Source of the DNA: Firmicutes bacterium UBA5010
Lineage (GTDB): Bacteria; Bacillota; Clostridia; Tissierellales; Sedimentibacteraceae
Reading direction: 5' to 3'
Assembly: GCA_002396645.1 (NCBI GenBank)
Contig: DGYI01000045.1
Span: 1-24,947, forward strand
DNA: 24,947 nucleotides
Both the position numbers and the translations under genes were made by a program. This document shows positions 1 through 9,085 of the stretch, one piece after another; the first letter of the stretch is position 1; every line of letters begins with the position of its first letter. The notes under the pieces are model-generated. The model ran no database searches. It saw only the letters and a list, made by a program, of their open reading frames with translations, and was not told where the DNA came from.

Positions 1-376
1 GTTTGTCTATTTTTCCTTCTACGCGTCTTATGCTTGGTACATTATAATTTATACCTGAGTTATCATATTTGTTTAATGCATACATCCTTTTTTGCGCTGA
101 TGATAATTTATTATAACCTGCATTACATAATTTTATTGGAATAAAGGGGTTATTATTCTGAAAAGTACTACTATTAACCAAAACTATTATATCATTCACA
201 CTTAATTCAGTAAAATTATGTAATATATCAATACTTACATTAAACGATTTTTCCATTTCCCATTCTATCCTAATAGCCTTAATAGAATTGCAACCTAATT
301 CAATAAGCAACTTATATTTTTCTATATTACTAACTTCTAAAATATCTTCTAATATTTTAATTATATCATAACTCAT
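1..376 (-). CDS. NRPS, N-terminal part (carrier domain + start of condensation domain), runs off the window
   Basis: The reading frame is open from ATG at 376 to the window edge, giving about 125 residues. Residues 1-70 look like a peptidyl carrier domain: the motif LGCNSIKA places the phosphopantetheine-accepting serine at about residue 31, followed by a typical acidic helix. Residues 90-101 (LSSAQKRMYALN) match condensation-domain core motif C1 (SxAQxRxYxL). This is therefore the start of a non-ribosomal peptide synthetase that begins with a carrier domain and has no adenylation domain before it. By family logic that carrier must be loaded in trans, possibly by one of the ligases further right in the window (inference). 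A GGAGG lies 14 bases before the ATG, a long spacing, so the start is not certain. The rest of the gene is outside the window. Confidence 0.75.
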   Translation of the reverse strand, partial: MSYDIIKILEDILEVSNIEKYKLLIELGCNSIKAIRIEWEMEKSFNVSIDILHNFTELSVNDIIVLVNSSTFQNNNPFIPIKLCNAGYNKLSSAQKRMYALNKYDNSGINYNVPSIRRVEGKIDK

Positions 377-1020
377 TGTGCTTATAATTACCTCCCTTGT
401 TTCAAAACTTAAGTTTAAATCTAATATTAAATATTTAATTTATTAGTTAGTCGATTTGTTTCATCTATTATACTTACAATCGTCAATTTATTTATATCAA
501 TAAAATTTTAAAGTGAAAATTTAACATTTAAGAATTATACCTATTTTTGATAATATTTCACTGTTAGGTATTTCCTCCACAGAATTATAAAATGGCACCA
601 TATCTCTAATTAACGACTTAATTATAAAATCCGAATTCACTACATCCCCTGGTATAATAGCTTCATAGCAAAAATCTATGCTAATTCATATCTAATTTAT
701 GTTTTAGTTGAATAAAGATGCCCATTTTTATAACACATTCATTCAACTATTAAATCATGAATAAAATCACAAGTTGTTGTATAAAAATCCAACTTTTGAC
801 TTGTCTAAATCATAAGGTATCATATTTATTGGATAGTATGAAAGATATATTATTCCTAAGGAGCCTTATAACAAGGCAATACCTGTAACTTTAGACAATC
901 AATCCATTCAATTAGGATTTATGATTTTAGCTGGTTGAGAACTGATAAGCTATATCCGAATAATGCTCCATGTTATTTACTCATTGTTATTTATGGATAC
1001 CTATTCGAAAGGAGCTTTCT
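377..1020. other. Gene-free stretch with a possible decayed coding remnant and the 5' flank of an IS110 element
   Basis: On the minus strand, 521-850 reads as protein-like sequence only if frameshifts and several stops are allowed. The last piece, from about 680 to the TAA at 521, begins SIDFCYEAIIPGDVV and ends SKIGIILKC. I do not recognise its family; it may be a broken gene or chance. A TATAAT-like box lies near 465-470 upstream of the NRPS, but no -35 sits at a usable distance. From about 850 to 1020 is the non-coding DNA immediately before the IS110 transposase start. In this family that region can encode the element's guide (bridge) RNA; nothing in the sequence proves it here. Confidence 0.3.
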
Positions 1021-2264
1021 ATGTTTAATATTAATAATTCTAACTATATCTACGTTGGTATTGATGTCGGTTCAACTTTTAGTTTTATGTCTATTGTTGT
1101 TAACCACGGAAACATTATTTTAAACCTTTTAAAATACTTTATAACAGTATAGATTCTCTCAATTTGACTATCTCTGCAATAAAAAAAGCAGAAGAGTCAT
1201 ATTCCATGAAATCTCGCATTTTCATGGAATCTACCGGAATCTAGCACTTTCCGTTCTTCTGCTTCCTGAATGAATCAGGATTTGAGGCCCAAATTATTAA
1301 TCCTCTCATCACTAATTCTATCAAAAATTCAGGAATAAGGAAAGTAAAAAATGATAAATTAGATTCAATTGGTATTGCTAAGCTTGGTTAGAGCAATGAT
1401 TTAAAAACTACTACTATGTCCGTTAAGCTTATTTTAGAGTTACGTAGCTCTGTTCGTAAATATTATGATATTATGAATCAGCCTCAGCTCAAATTAATAA
1501 ACTTAGAACTGATTTACATACTGTTTTTCCTCAATATCTTGATATTTTTTCTGACATTTGTGGTGCCACATCTCGTATGATTTTGAAGAATTATGCAACT
1601 CCTGACAAAATAATTCGAGCACAAAAATCATCTTTGATTGAAAAAATATCTAAATCATCTAGAAAATGTACTTTAAAAGCTACCCAGTGATACCAAAAGC
1701 TTTTAAACGCTGCTAATACTGCTAAAACATTTGGTTGCAATATTGATAGTGTATACTCAAATATCCCGTTGACTATTGGTTTGATTGAGTATTTATACAC
1801 TGTTATTGAATCTATTCTAAATCGTATTAACTTACGTGTTAATGAAAACAAGTCTGAAATATTTGTTAAACAAATTCATTTATTAGATTCTATATCTGGT
1901 GTTAGTTTTATTTCTGCAGTTACTGTAATATGTGAAATTGGTGACTTTAGTAATTTCAAAAGTCCTAAGCAATTATTTGATTATTTTGGTATGGACTCTG
2001 AAGTAAGCCAATCAGGTAAATTTAATGCTTCAAAAGTACATATGTCTAAATGTGGTTCTAGCATTGCAAGACGTGCTATTTTTGCTATTGCCCTATCTAC
2101 TGCCTATTAACCAACATTTACAGACTTATTACAAAAAGAAAACTCAATTTAGGCCAAAAAAAGTTGATATTGATGCTATTATGCTCAAATTCTGTAACAT
2201 AATTTTTGTAGTTTTTCGTGATGCAAAGCCCTTTGAGCTACTTTTCACCAGAATCTCATATTAA
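1021..2264 (+). pseudogene. IS110-family transposase, decayed
   Basis: An AAAGGAG ribosome site sits 5 bases before ATG 1021. The protein starts MFNINNSNYIYVGIDVGST, the first part of the RuvC-like (DEDD) catalytic domain of IS110 transposases, then loses its frame near 1120. Homologous sequence continues in shifted frames with internal stops (for example after SIGIAKLG near 1390 and at the TGA near 1688). An open segment at 1769-2110 carries the C-terminal helix-rich domain (DSISGVSFISAVTVICEIGD, then QLFDYFG). The tail near 2180-2264 (KFCNIIFVVFRDAKPFE) matches the usual IS110 C-terminus. The element cannot make an active transposase. Its exact ends were not found; IS110 elements lack the terminal inverted repeats that would mark them. 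It is a different subgroup from the two other IS110 remnants in the window. Confidence 0.85.
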
Positions 2265-2475
2265 TAACTACAGACATTCAGTTCAGTTGCTTGCTGCATA
2301 ATTATTAACTGTTAGCTTTGATTAATATTACTTTTTCAAACATTTATTTGTTTGGGCTTATTTTATACGCAATACCAGCTACTCTATTTATTAATCACCC
2401 CACTTAGGATGGTAGGATCTAACACTGTTTCTTGTTTTATAGTTTTTATCGTCGGAATATAAAACAACTTGCCCA

Positions 2476-3661
2476 TCACTTAATATTAAAGTATTGCTTT
2501 AATTCATCAACCTTGTCAGTTTTTTCTCATTGAACACCCAAATCTTCTCTGCCCATATGCCCATAAGTTACAAGTTTTTGATATATGGGTTTTCTTAAAT
2601 CAAGGTATTTAATAATAGCTGCCGGACGCAAGTCAAATATTTTATTAACGGCTTCAGCTATTTCATTGTTAGTAAACTTACCTGTACCAAAAGTGTCTAC
2701 CATAACAGAAACAGGATGAGCAATACCTATCGCATAAGCAATTTGCAGTTCGCATTTATTCGCAAGTCCCGCAGAAACAATATTCTTAGCTACATACCTT
2801 GCCATATAGGCAACACTTCTGTCTACCTTTGTTGGATCTTTACCGGAGAACGCACCGCCACCGTGACGAGCATAACCTCCGTAAGTATCTACGATGATCT
2901 TCCTACCCGTAAGTCCGCTGTCACCTTGTGGTCCACCGGTAACAAATCTTCCAGTAGTATTTATATATATCTTTGTTTCATTATCAATTAGATTTTCTGG
3001 TATAATAGGTAATATAACTTTTGCAATGATATCTTTATGTAACTGTGCCATATCTACATTAGCAGAGTGTTGTGTCGATACAACGAGCGTATCTATCCTA
3101 ACAGGTTTGCCGCCATCATATTCGATTGTGACCTGTGTTTTACCATCCGGGCGAAGATAATCAAGTTTTCCAGATTTCCTAACCTTTGTTAATTGCATAG
3201 CAAGATGGTGAGCAAGTATGATAGGCAGCGGCATAAGTTCTGGTGTTTCATTGCAAGCATAGCCAAACATCATACCCTAATCTCCAGAACCATTTAAATC
3301 TTCAACGGTATGCGAGCCTGTCTTGATTTCCATTGAATTGTTTACACCTAATGCAATATCTTGTGACTGTTCATCAATAGAAGTCATAACAGCACAAGTT
3401 TTAGCATCAAAACCATATTCAGCATTAATATAACCTATTTCTTCAATGACTTTTCTTGCTATTTTGGAGATATCGACATAACAAGATGTTGTTATTTCAC
3501 CTATCAAAGTTGTTATGCCAGTTGTAACTGTGGTTTCACAAGCCACACGACAATTTTCATCTTTAGCAATAATAGCATCCAAAACTGCATCAGATATTTG
3601 ATCACAGATTTTGTCTGGATGACCTTCTGTTACTGATTCAGATGTGAATAGTTTTTTGCAT
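2476..3661 (-). pseudogene. metK: S-adenosylmethionine synthetase, inactivated by three lesions
   Basis: MetK makes SAM from methionine and ATP. The frame reads KLFTSESVTEGHPDKICDQI near the N-terminus, then TGGRFVTGGPQGDSGLTGRK-like and GGAFSGKDPTKVDRS motifs (ATP, phosphate and metal binding), so identity is clear. Three breaks are visible. First, the only well-placed ATG (3661, with AGGAAG before it) is one base out of frame with the body; dropping one A from the A6 run at 3652-3657 restores MQKLFTSES. Second, the invariant Gln in GDQGMMFGYA is a TAG stop at 3280-3282. Third, the conserved Trp in the C-terminal W-E-K-T-D-K motif is a TGA stop near 2532. After that the frame continues to TGA at 2476. 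The second and third are C-to-T and G-to-A changes, consistent with AT-biased decay. The organism presumably has another metK, or takes up SAM. No SAM riboswitch is evident upstream. Confidence 0.93.
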
Positions 3662-3754
3662 TTTTCTACTTCCTTTTTCTTTTGGATTATTATTTTAATA
3701 TTTAACGTTTTGGCAAAAGAGTAATGCTATCTATGTTCAAAATTTCTATACACA

Positions 3755-4371
3755 TTATTTTATTGAAGTTAGCCTGCTTTTAACTATTTCATTATACCAG
3801 TCTTTCTGTGCTTTAAATATCTTGGACTATAATCCCTTCCGCTGTATTAGCTAATTGTGCGAGACAATGTCCTCGTCCATGACTATAATTTGATAGGCGA
3901 TTTTAATTGAAGCCATTCGGTGTGTAATTTATTGGAGGTTTTATCATTGGAAATTTCCATGAACTTGCGTTAGATGTGGCTTTCATCAGTGGTCAATGGC
4001 AGCTGTGGATTCATCTAGAGCAATTACATTGTGCTCATGATACAATCCTCGTGCGATGCACCCCACTACCTTTCTCCACCTGATAAATCTACACTATCAA
4101 ACTTGCTCGATAGCATGGTAGACATACCACTTTAACCATTTATGTTCTCACCTGCCTACTCAAACGCACTGTTTATGAAGTCATCGCTGTCGCTAATGCA
4201 TATGTTTTCTTCCAACGTCATTTGGTAACGTTGAAACCTCTGGAACACTCCAGAAAGTCTAACAAAAATCGATTTGCAGTCAGTTTTTGCCGTATCCAAG
4301 CTGATCATTGTGATTTTATCTTTCGTTGGTATGTACGGCCCTGTCAATGACCGCATCAATGTGGATTTAAC
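3755..4371 (-). pseudogene. ABC exporter ATP-binding domain, decayed remnant
   Basis: Pieces in several frames spell an ABC ATPase of the peptide/antibiotic-exporter type. They include the end of Walker A (KSTLMRSLTG, 4340-4371, with its last Gly changed to Val), the Q-loop region (GVFQRFQRYQMTLEENI, about 4203-4254), the signature LSGGE near 4080, Walker B plus D-loop (NVIALDESTAAID, near 4000-4040), a degenerate H-loop, and the tail AQKDWYNEIVKSR near 3770-3810. The transmembrane half upstream of Walker A is missing. Frameshifts and stops make it non-functional. The FQ-F-Q-Y and AQKDWY features recall exporters of lantibiotics and other peptides (family knowledge), so this could be the lost exporter of the nearby biosynthetic locus (inference). 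Confidence 0.8.
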
Positions 4372-4422
4372 TTAGATATCGTAAACACCTTGAACTTTAC
4401 CTTCAATTATGTTTAAAATATA

Positions 4423-4977
4423 TTAAGGCAAAATCCATTTTGAATCAATAGCTACAGTTTTTATAAACGTTGCATTTTCAAATTTATCTATTGAAATCCC
4501 CAGCTTAATTGATAGAATTACTCCTATAACTCCTCCATGCGAAACTATTAATAATTTTTTTCCACTATATTGTTCTTGAATAATATTTATGTATGCCTTT
4601 ATTCTTTTATAAAAATCTTTGTATGTTTCTTGTCCTTCTACTTTGGACAAAATGTTTGTATTCAGAAACTTAGAATATATTTCTTTCTCTTCCATTCCTT
4701 CCCAAATTCCATATCTTCGCTCTCTAAGATTTTCAGTATGAATAATAGGAACATGTAATATGTCTGATATTATTTCTGCTGATTGTTTAGCCCTGAGCAA
4801 GTCACTAGAAATAATTAAATCAAATCTCTCTTCTGTTTTTAAACTATGTGCTAATGTGAGTATTTGTTTCTTACCTGTTTCATTTATAGGTATATCAGAC
4901 CAACCTTGTATTCTACTCTCCGCATTCCAATCTGTTTGACCATGACGGATAAAAAAGATTAATAATTCATTTGTCAT
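4423..4977 (-). CDS. Histidine phosphatase family protein (phosphoglycerate-mutase-like)
   Basis: A complete 184-residue protein of the histidine phosphatase superfamily, which removes phosphate through a phosphohistidine intermediate. The catalytic RHG is at residues 11-13. The second arginine is in SSDLLRAKQSAE (about R62), the acid donor lies in NLRERRYGIWEG (residues 83-94), and the second histidine is in VSHGGV (H147). Length and motif order are normal for small phosphatases of the CobC/GpmB type. GGGAG sits 6 bases before ATG 4977. No signal peptide is visible, so it is cytoplasmic. The true substrate cannot be read from the sequence. It is intact although its neighbours on both sides are decayed, so it may be under its own selection or belong to the biosynthetic locus. 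Confidence 0.88.
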   Translation of the reverse strand: MTNELLIFFIRHGQTDWNAESRIQGWSDIPINETGKKQILTLAHSLKTEERFDLIISSDLLRAKQSAEIISDILHVPIIHTENLRERRYGIWEGMEEKEIYSKFLNTNILSKVEGQETYKDFYKRIKAYINIIQEQYSGKKLLIVSHGGVIGVILSIKLGISIDKFENATFIKTVAIDSKWILP

Positions 4978-5441
4978 TTTATTCTCCCACTTTAAAACTA
5001 AAAACTTATTAGTAAAACATTATAAACCGATTAAAAAAATCCACGATAACCATTCAATATCTAAGTAATATGAATAAAATCGAAATAATTAAAATAATAC
5101 CGCAGAGAGTTTTCAAGTAGACATTTTTATGATAAAAATAAGTCACGTGTCTTTGTAACATAATATAAACAATAGCACGCAACCTACTCTTAATCCAAAT
5201 GTTGTCGTTTTTACAAAGCATGGGTCAATTTTAAAGGTGCATAATTATAGATACCATTCATCACTTCACCAATTTCAGGCACAAACTTAGTTAAAGATGA
5301 CAGTACAAGTATTAAAAAGCAAAACACGGGCAATCGTCAATCAGCGTAAATTTATTTTTTTGAGGACAATCAAATGGTTGTTCACGCATCCTAAATCACA
5401 TTATAGATGGTTACGAAAACAGACCACAAAAATGAGGTATT
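4978..5441. other. Gene-free stretch between the phosphatase and LeuRS paralog
   Basis: No intact gene. On the minus strand an open piece ending at the TAA at 5211 reads ILVLSSLTKFVPEIGEVMNG in its middle and looks protein-like, but is only about 40 codons long. It has no recognised family and may be the end of a lost gene. I see no convincing terminator after the LeuRS stop at 5442. Confidence 0.25.
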
Positions 5442-7856
5442 TTATTTGATTATATTAATAATTTTATTTGAAACATAAATTATTTTTTTTGCTTCTTGAG
5501 ATTTTATTTCCGGATATTTTTTATCAATTTCTTTTACCAATTTTTCTTGGTTAATATCCCTTTCTACCAAAATTCTTTTCGACGTTTTTCCATTCAATTG
5601 AATCGGGATTTCAATCATATCTTCTTTCAAATATTTTTCGTTGTACTCAGGCCACTTTTCACCTAATATTTGACGTCCAAATATTGATTCAAACATTTCA
5701 CTCGTAATATGAGGCGCAAGTGGATTTAGCAGAATGAGAAATTGCCGTAATTCTTCTTTTGTAATAAATCCGCTTTCTTTTATTTTTTTAATAAATGTCA
5801 TGCATGCTGCTATTGCAGTATTCAATTTTAAGTTTTCAATATCTTCTGAGATTTTTTTTATTAGTCTATTCAAGTAATAAATATGATCTGTAGAAATATC
5901 TTCACCATCGACAATGTCTTTTAATTGCCAAACACGTTCTAAAAAGGTTGTTATGCCTTCTATTCCTCTATAAGTCCATTGTGTGTTGTCCTCATATCCT
6001 CCCAAGAAATGCAAATGCAACCGTGCAGTGTCTGCTCCATAATTTTCAATTACTTCAAGTGGAGAAACACCATTTGCAGAACTTTTACTCATTTTTTTAC
6101 CTTCATCATCTAAAATTAACCCGCTTCCCATTTTACGGATAAAAGGATCTCTGGTTGGAACCACTCCAATATCGTAAAGAAAATTTTGCCAGAAAAAAGC
6201 ATATAAAACATGACGTGTAATATGCTCCTTTCCTCCGGTGTAACAATCCACGCTTCCCCAATATTTTAATTTTTCATAATCAGCCAATTGGTTGTCATTG
6301 TGTGGATCAGTATATCTAAGCCAATACCAGCTTGAACCAGCCCAATTAGGCATGGTATCGGTTTCTCTTATGGCTGTTTTTCCGCATTGTGGACATTTAC
6401 ATTTTACCCAATCATCCACTTTAGAAAGAGGTGAATCACCTTTTTGGTTGGGCATAAAATCTTTTGTAGACGGCAATACAAGCGGCAGGTCCCCTTCATT
6501 AAGTGGCACAGTTCCACAGCTATCACAAAAAACAACAGGGAATGGTTCGCCCCAGTAGCGTTGACGATTAAATGACCAATCCTGCATTTTATACCTCACT
6601 TGCTTTGATGCAACGCCCATCGCAATAACTTTTTCACAAATTGCATTTTTTGCTTCGGTTACACCCATACCATTAAATTCTGCCGAATTAAGCATTTTGC
6701 TGTTTAGGGAAAAGTATTCATTTTTTTCAACCGCTTGTGCAGAACAATCTCCTTCAATCACTTGAATCATAGGAATTTGATAAGTCTGCGCAAACTCATA
6801 ATCACGCTGGTCGTGTGAAGGCACTGCCATGATCGCACCTGTGCCGTAAGTTGCAAGCACAAAATCAGCTAAATAAATCGGAACTTTTGCACCGTTAACT
6901 GGATTAATGGCAAATATTCCATTTACATTGCATCCTGTTTTAATTTTCTGATCTGACATTCTTTCGAACACACTTCGAAAAGAAGTTTTTTTACGATAAG
7001 CATCAATATCAGTATAATTTTGTATTCTGTCTTTAAGTTTGCTTATCAAATCATGTTCTGGTGCCAAAACCATAAACGTAATACCATATATCGTTTCAAT
7101 ACATGTTGTGTAAATATCTAATTTACCGATTTTTTCATTCAAGATATCAACCACATCAAAAGTCACCTGAACACCTTCGCTTTTACCAATCCAATTGCGC
7201 TGCAATTCTTTTAAATTATCATTCATTATAATTTTATTGACATTTTCAAGCAATTTTTCCGAATATTCTTTCATTTTTAAAAACCATACCCACCGCTCTT
7301 CTTGCAAGACATCACTTCCACAGCGATCACATTTTCCACCCTGACTGTCTTCATTTGAAAGGACTGTTTTACAATTAGGACAAAAATTAACAATTCCTTT
7401 TTGTTTATACGCCTTGTCATATTTTAACAATTTAACAAAAATCCATTGTGTCCATTTATAATAATTGGGATCACTGGTACATATTGTTCTGCTCCAATCG
7501 AATGAAAGTCCCAATCGTTTTGATTGAGTAATCACTGTTTGCATTCCATTTGCAACAAAATCACTCGGTGTTATATTGTTTTTTATTGCAGCATTTTCTG
7601 CTGGGAGTCCGAATGCATCTCCTCCGATGGGAAATAAAACATTGTATCCCGAAAACCGTTTATAACGAGCTAAGGCATCTGTTGGAACTGTTCCTTTTAA
7701 ATGGCCCATATGCAAATTTCCGCTAATATTATAAAATTCGTATAACGCATAATATTTCGGTTTAGTTGGATGAAAGTCAACAGCTTTAAAAGATTGGTTT
7801 TCATCCCAATAGTCTTGCCATTTTTTTTCAATTGCTTTATAATTATAGGTTTCCAT
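5442..7856 (-). CDS. leuS: Leucyl-tRNA synthetase paralog with altered substrate-pocket and editing motifs
   Basis: An 804-residue class I synthetase with full LeuRS architecture. HIGH-type motif HMGH is at 49-52, zinc-ribbon cysteines at 159/162 and 176/179, the CP1 editing domain at about 220-410, a second zinc ribbon at 444-491, KMSKS at 588-592, and an anticodon/C-terminal domain to 804. The start ATG 7856 has GGAGG five bases upstream; an in-frame TTG at 7868 is unlikely. Numbering matches E. coli LeuRS near the catalytic site. There E. coli M40, Y43 and W79 are E40, N43 and G79 here, while D80 is kept. The editing threonine-rich motif TTRPDT is TTCIET (250-255), though the editing Asp in SHDQRD is kept. 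It lies 17 bases after the ProRS-like gene and is surely co-transcribed. It could be a self-resistance copy, a biosynthetic activator of an unusual amino acid, or less likely the housekeeping enzyme. Confidence 0.9.
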   Translation of the reverse strand: METYNYKAIEKKWQDYWDENQSFKAVDFHPTKPKYYALYEFYNISGNLHMGHLKGTVPTDALARYKRFSGYNVLFPIGGDAFGLPAENAAIKNNITPSDFVANGMQTVITQSKRLGLSFDWSRTICTSDPNYYKWTQWIFVKLLKYDKAYKQKGIVNFCPNCKTVLSNEDSQGGKCDRCGSDVLQEERWVWFLKMKEYSEKLLENVNKIIMNDNLKELQRNWIGKSEGVQVTFDVVDILNEKIGKLDIYTTCIETIYGITFMVLAPEHDLISKLKDRIQNYTDIDAYRKKTSFRSVFERMSDQKIKTGCNVNGIFAINPVNGAKVPIYLADFVLATYGTGAIMAVPSHDQRDYEFAQTYQIPMIQVIEGDCSAQAVEKNEYFSLNSKMLNSAEFNGMGVTEAKNAICEKVIAMGVASKQVRYKMQDWSFNRQRYWGEPFPVVFCDSCGTVPLNEGDLPLVLPSTKDFMPNQKGDSPLSKVDDWVKCKCPQCGKTAIRETDTMPNWAGSSWYWLRYTDPHNDNQLADYEKLKYWGSVDCYTGGKEHITRHVLYAFFWQNFLYDIGVVPTRDPFIRKMGSGLILDDEGKKMSKSSANGVSPLEVIENYGADTARLHLHFLGGYEDNTQWTYRGIEGITTFLERVWQLKDIVDGEDISTDHIYYLNRLIKKISEDIENLKLNTAIAACMTFIKKIKESGFITKEELRQFLILLNPLAPHITSEMFESIFGRQILGEKWPEYNEKYLKEDMIEIPIQLNGKTSKRILVERDINQEKLVKEIDKKYPEIKSQEAKKIIYVSNKIINIIK

Positions 7857-7873
7857 ATTATCCTCCAATTTAC

Positions 7874-9085
7874 TTAATCATTTTTTATTGTTTTATCGTG
7901 AAAAAGACCTTCATTAATAATAGAAAGCCCTTTGCTATTTATAGATGGGAACAATAAACCATTCTTCTTATAATTACTTAATATATGCTTTTGTGATTCT
8001 GCGATTTTATTTTCAATAGAATTAGATAAATATATTAACAATTCATTTATCTCATTAATGGAATAAACACTTATAGTTGTACCATCTCTAAAAAACACAT
8101 TGTAAAATTCTTTTCCATCATGAACTCTTTGTATTAAAAGAGCCAAAACACTCTCTTCGTATGCACAGTTTCGAATCATATTTATTTTTTCACTTCCCAA
8201 AGAATCATTAACTAAAACTCTAAAGTTATTATTTTGACATACATTAATAATATTTTTGTTAAAATTTGTTTTATTTTTTATAGCTATCATTATATCATAT
8301 TTACGCAATTCTTTTGGATAAACTATGCCATATATATCCGAATTTGCATATATCCAAGATGCCAATAATCTTTGAGCTCCTCCAATATCAAGGATAAATG
8401 AGTCATTTTCTGGTGTGAAAATAGATTTAACTACTTCACCTCTTAACAATCCGCATTGCAAAACTGATACAGCTCGCCCATTTGGCCATATTGCGTAATA
8501 GCAACTCTTATTTTTATAATATGATTCTGACGGCCTGTTTGCAAGTATAACACAAAGATTGATTCTTTGAAAGAATGCTATTAATGCAGTCTCAATTTTA
8601 GAAATAAACTCTTGTTTATCTTTTAATTTAAAAGAGATAACTAATTGAAAATACCGAATAAATTCTTCACGAAGGAACTGCTTTAATGCAAAACTTCTAG
8701 GTCTAACAACTGTGTAAGTCGTTAATATAATATTAATATTTCTATCTTTCAAAACTTTTGCTGCAAATGGTAATTTATCCGTTATTAAAAAATATTTTTC
8801 ATTGTCACTCCCACAAAAACTAGGTATTCTGTTTTCAATTCTATAGAAATAGTTACCATAAAATGTTGAAAGTTCTTTTGCGCTACAAAATGCAGGCAGT
8901 GTATTTACAATTGAGACCATGCCAACTTTTTCTTCTATGCATTCAATAAGAATATTCATTAGATTGGCCCATATCTCATATGTTTTCCATGTATGCAAAG
9001 AATATCCTCTAAATAAATAGTTAGGGTGAATATAATCAAATAATAAATCTTTATTGTGTAGACCATAATACGGTAAAACCTTCAT
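7874..9085 (-). CDS. Degenerate class II aminoacyl-tRNA synthetase-like protein (ProRS-like)
   Basis: A 403-residue protein whose layout follows prolyl-tRNA synthetases. GYSLHTWKTYEIWANL (27-42) matches the motif 1 helix. TTYTVVRPRSFALKQFLREE (122-141) sits at motif 2. YYAIWPNGRAVSVLQCGLLR (196-215) matches the ProRS EAYIxASGRAIQxATSHxLG stretch. GGAQRLLASWIYA (235-247) followed by GIVYPKELRKYDIMIAI corresponds to motif 3 and the junction to the anticodon-binding domain (about 262-370). Motif 2 keeps VVR but lacks the following Glu and the E-G-H residues used for ATP and proline; motif 3 keeps its Arg. It is unlikely to be a true ProRS. It may be an activating or transferase-like paralog, or a regulator. 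Its start overlaps the end of the upstream gene by 35 bases, which suggests translational coupling. The ProRS assignment rests on pattern matching by eye. Confidence 0.65.
   Translation of the reverse strand: MKVLPYYGLHNKDLLFDYIHPNYLFRGYSLHTWKTYEIWANLMNILIECIEEKVGMVSIVNTLPAFCSAKELSTFYGNYFYRIENRIPSFCGSDNEKYFLITDKLPFAAKVLKDRNINIILTTYTVVRPRSFALKQFLREEFIRYFQLVISFKLKDKQEFISKIETALIAFFQRINLCVILANRPSESYYKNKSCYYAIWPNGRAVSVLQCGLLRGEVVKSIFTPENDSFILDIGGAQRLLASWIYANSDIYGIVYPKELRKYDIMIAIKNKTNFNKNIINVCQNNNFRVLVNDSLGSEKINMIRNCAYEESVLALLIQRVHDGKEFYNVFFRDGTTISVYSINEINELLIYLSNSIENKIAESQKHILSNYKKNGLLFPSINSKGLSIINEGLFHDKTIKND

Noticed and set aside
446..500. Promoter for the NRPS gene (TTGACG and TATAAT on the minus strand)
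   Set aside because: The two boxes are only 8 bases apart, too close to work as a -35/-10 pair.
2716..3160. Plus-strand ORFs inside metK
   Set aside because: They are shadows of the metK frame on the other strand, with no start signals.
3662..3754. SAM riboswitch upstream of metK
   Set aside because: The short stretch before the start contains no recognisable S-box core and runs into the ABC remnant.
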